Both the position numbers and the translations under genes were made by a program. Shown here piece by piece: positions 62,641-64,000 of a stretch of 64,000 nt of DNA (position 1 is the first letter of the stretch; each line of letters begins with the position of its first letter). The stretch is from DAOMNN01 sp035443825 (GTDB lineage: Bacteria; Pseudomonadota; Gammaproteobacteria; Burkholderiales; Rhodocyclaceae). Location: positions 1 to 64,000 of the forward strand of contig DAOMNN010000001.1 in NCBI GenBank assembly GCA_035443825.1, in the 5' to 3' direction. Below the pieces are notes generated by a model that saw only the letters and a program-made list of their open reading frames with translations, was not told where the DNA came from and did not search any database.

Positions 62641-62740
62641 NNNNNNNNNNNNNNNNNNNNNNNNNNNNNNNNNNNNNNNNNNNNNNNNNNNNNNNNNNNN
62701 NNNNNNNNNNNNNNNNNNNNNNNNNNNNNNNNNNNNNNNN
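62641..62740. other. 100-base assembly gap (N run)
   Basis: Exactly 100 unresolved bases, which looks like a standard scaffold-join filler rather than a measured distance. Everything between the hypothetical protein and the thioredoxin-like gene is therefore uncertain. Confidence 0.99.
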
Positions 62741-63228
62741 ACCTCGGCGAATCGGGTGCGGCCGTCGCGATCGATGATCAGCATGGTGGGAACGCCCTTG
62801 ATGCCCAGATCCGCCGCGATGCGGCCATGCTCATCGACCGCGGTATCCCATCGGAGACCGCGCTCCTGCAGGTGCTTGCCTACGGTCGCCGGGTCCCCCG
62901 ACTGCATTGCCACGGTCAGCACCGGCCAGTCGCGACTCAGTGCGTCGATGCTGCCTTCGACGGTTCGACAGATCGGGCACCAGTCGGCCCAGAAGTACAA
63001 GGCGACCGCCGAGTCGGGATGGCGCGCACGCCACTCGTCAAGTGTCACGTAATGGCCGTCGAGCATCAGAAGATGAAAGTTGGGTACGGGACCATCCGGG
63101 ACGTCGCGCGTGCGCCATGCCTGGACCGCGAGCACCACGACAAGGATGAGGCAGATATCCACGGTCCAGCGCAGCCAGCGTCGGCGCCTGGCGGGCGGGT
63201 GATGCGGCGGGTTCGGATTCTCGGGCAT
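62741..63228 (-). CDS. Thioredoxin-like thiol-disulfide protein (3'-truncated by gap)
   Basis: Membrane-anchored redoxin. The visible 162 residues show an arginine-rich N-terminus, one membrane helix (VDICLILVVVLAVQAW), and a TlpA/redoxin domain with the active site WCPIC (ALYFWADWCPICRTVEGSID) and GVPTMLIIDRDG, the conserved cis-proline region. The C-terminal end is lost in the N gap, so its true length is unknown. The role is probably periplasmic disulfide reduction. Confidence 0.85.
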
Positions 63229-63341
63229 GCTCTCCGGTGCGTTCGTCGCCGGTAAGGGATTCTGGTCCAGCGGATGGCGCTCGCCGGCACGTGACCTGCG
63301 ATCGGACCGGGGGTGGCCGCGAATCGTTCCCGGACAGGAGG

Positions 63342-63377
63342 CTGATCGACGGGGGTGTCGCTCGTCCCGTCGATCAG
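63342..63377 (-). terminator. Inverted repeat downstream of lpdA
   Basis: CTGATCGACGGG and CCCGTCGATCAG form a perfect 12-bp stem with a 12-base loop, 10 bases after the lpdA stop. There is no T tract, so it is a likely but unproven terminator. Confidence 0.5.
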
Positions 63378-63387
63378 GACACGAAGC

Positions 63388-64000
63388 TCAGCGCTTGCGG
63401 CTCGGGGGCAGGTCGGTGCAACTGCCGTGGGCGACCTCCGCGGCCAATCCGACCGTCTCACCCAGCGTCGGATGAGGGTGGATGGTCTTGCCGATATCCA
63501 CCGCATCCGCCCCCATCTCGATGGCGAGGCACACTTCGCTGATCATGTCGCCGGCCGAGGGACCGACGATGGTGCCCCCGATCACACGGTGTGTTTCGGC
63601 GTCGAAGATCAGCTTGGTGAATCCGTATTCGGCGCCGTTGGCGATTGCCCTTCCACTGGCGGCCCAAGGGAACCTGGCGACCTCGATCCTGCGCCTTTCG
63701 GCCTTGGCCTGCGCCTCGGTATAGCCCACCCACGCTACTTCCGGGTCGGTGTAGGCGACGCCGGGGATCACGGTGGCGTCGAACGCGGACTTCTGTCCGG
63801 CAGCGACCTCGGCGGCGACGTGGCCTTCGTGCACGGCCTTGTGCGCGAGCATCGGCTGTCCGACGATATCGCCGATTGCGAAGATGTGGGGCACATTGGT
63901 GCGCATCTGGGCATCGACCGGGATGAATCCACGTTCACCCACGATGACGCCGGCCTTGTCGGCGCCGATCTTGTTGCCGTTGGGTGCGCGTCCCGCGGAC
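63388..64000 (-). CDS. lpdA: Dihydrolipoyl dehydrogenase (C-terminal part)
   Basis: Flavoprotein E3 subunit of 2-oxoacid dehydrogenase complexes. The 204 visible residues include FAIGDIVGQPMLAHKAVHEG (FAD-binding), the dimerisation domain (VIPGVAYTDPEVAWVGYTEA) and the catalytic HPHPTLGE dyad region near the C-terminus. The 5' part, including the redox-active disulfide, lies beyond the window edge. Confidence 0.96.
   Translation of the reverse strand, partial: SAGRAPNGNKIGADKAGVIVGERGFIPVDAQMRTNVPHIFAIGDIVGQPMLAHKAVHEGHVAAEVAAGQKSAFDATVIPGVAYTDPEVAWVGYTEAQAKAERRRIEVARFPWAASGRAIANGAEYGFTKLIFDAETHRVIGGTIVGPSAGDMISEVCLAIEMGADAVDIGKTIHPHPTLGETVGLAAEVAHGSCTDLPPSRKR

Noticed and set aside
62254..63228. 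Long open frame running through the N gap
   Set aside because: It joins the redoxin to an unrelated frame across unknown bases and is an artefact of translating Ns.
1..64000. tRNA, rRNA, insertion sequences, CRISPR arrays
   Set aside because: None seen by eye; no transposase-like frame, spaced repeat array or cloverleaf was noticed, though a covariance search was not possible.

Overview
The window looks like chromosome from a high-GC, motile betaproteobacterium, most likely Rhodocyclales/Zoogloeaceae (Azoarcus/Thauera-like). This is inferred from gene content: a single polar-type flagellar locus under a sigma-54/FlrBC and sigma-28/FliA/FlgM hierarchy, MotC/MotD-type stators, and parC/parE embedded next to the flagellar genes. 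No database search was possible, so the genus is a guess.

Layout. 0.1-4.3 kb: fliA, motC and motD, with a chemoreceptor on the opposite strand. 4.3-8.9 kb: topoisomerase IV (parC, parE). 9.0-10.7 kb: flgN, flgM, flgA on the minus strand. 10.9-21.9 kb: flgBCDEFGHIJKL on the plus strand plus a small uncharacterised lipoprotein. 21.9-33.2 kb: fliR-Q-P-O-N-M-L-K-J-I-H-G-F, transcribed leftward. 33.3-36.3 kb: the FlrB/FlrC-type sensor and regulator pair and fliE. 36.3-42.1 kb: a ycgR-type brake, an FlhB C-domain homologue, a second FliK-like protein, fliT, fliS, fliD, flaG and a very short flagellin gene.

42.3-54.8 kb is an accessory block transcribed towards the flagellin gene, with many 4-bp ATGA overlaps. 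It encodes a VioA-like aminotransferase, an ATP-grasp/HAD fusion, a TylF-like methyltransferase, a GH43-like beta-propeller, a GT2 glycosyltransferase, an FkbM methyltransferase, a TagD-like glycerol-3-phosphate cytidylyltransferase, a TagB/TagF-like glycerophosphotransferase and a 1362-residue methyltransferase plus multi-glycosyltransferase fusion. I read this as a candidate flagellin (or surface) glycosylation system that may use CDP-glycerol; it is the most interesting part of the window. A 32-codon nucleotidyltransferase remnant marks its upstream edge.

54.9-64 kb: a rhodanese, two tandem paralogous diguanylate cyclases, a DUF2868 membrane protein with its DUF3482 GTPase, an unknown 155-residue protein, a 100-base N gap that truncates a thioredoxin-like protein, and the C-terminal part of lpdA.

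Control. Sequence-level promoters fit the hierarchy. There are sigma-54 sites before fliE, flgK and flgB and a weaker one before fliF. There are sigma-28 sites before flgM, fliC and probably motD. FlrB/FlrC would activate the sigma-54 class; FliA, held by FlgM until the hook is finished, would drive flagellin, FlgM/FlgN and a stator gene. Two diguanylate cyclases and a PilZ-type YcgR brake suggest c-di-GMP control of motility.
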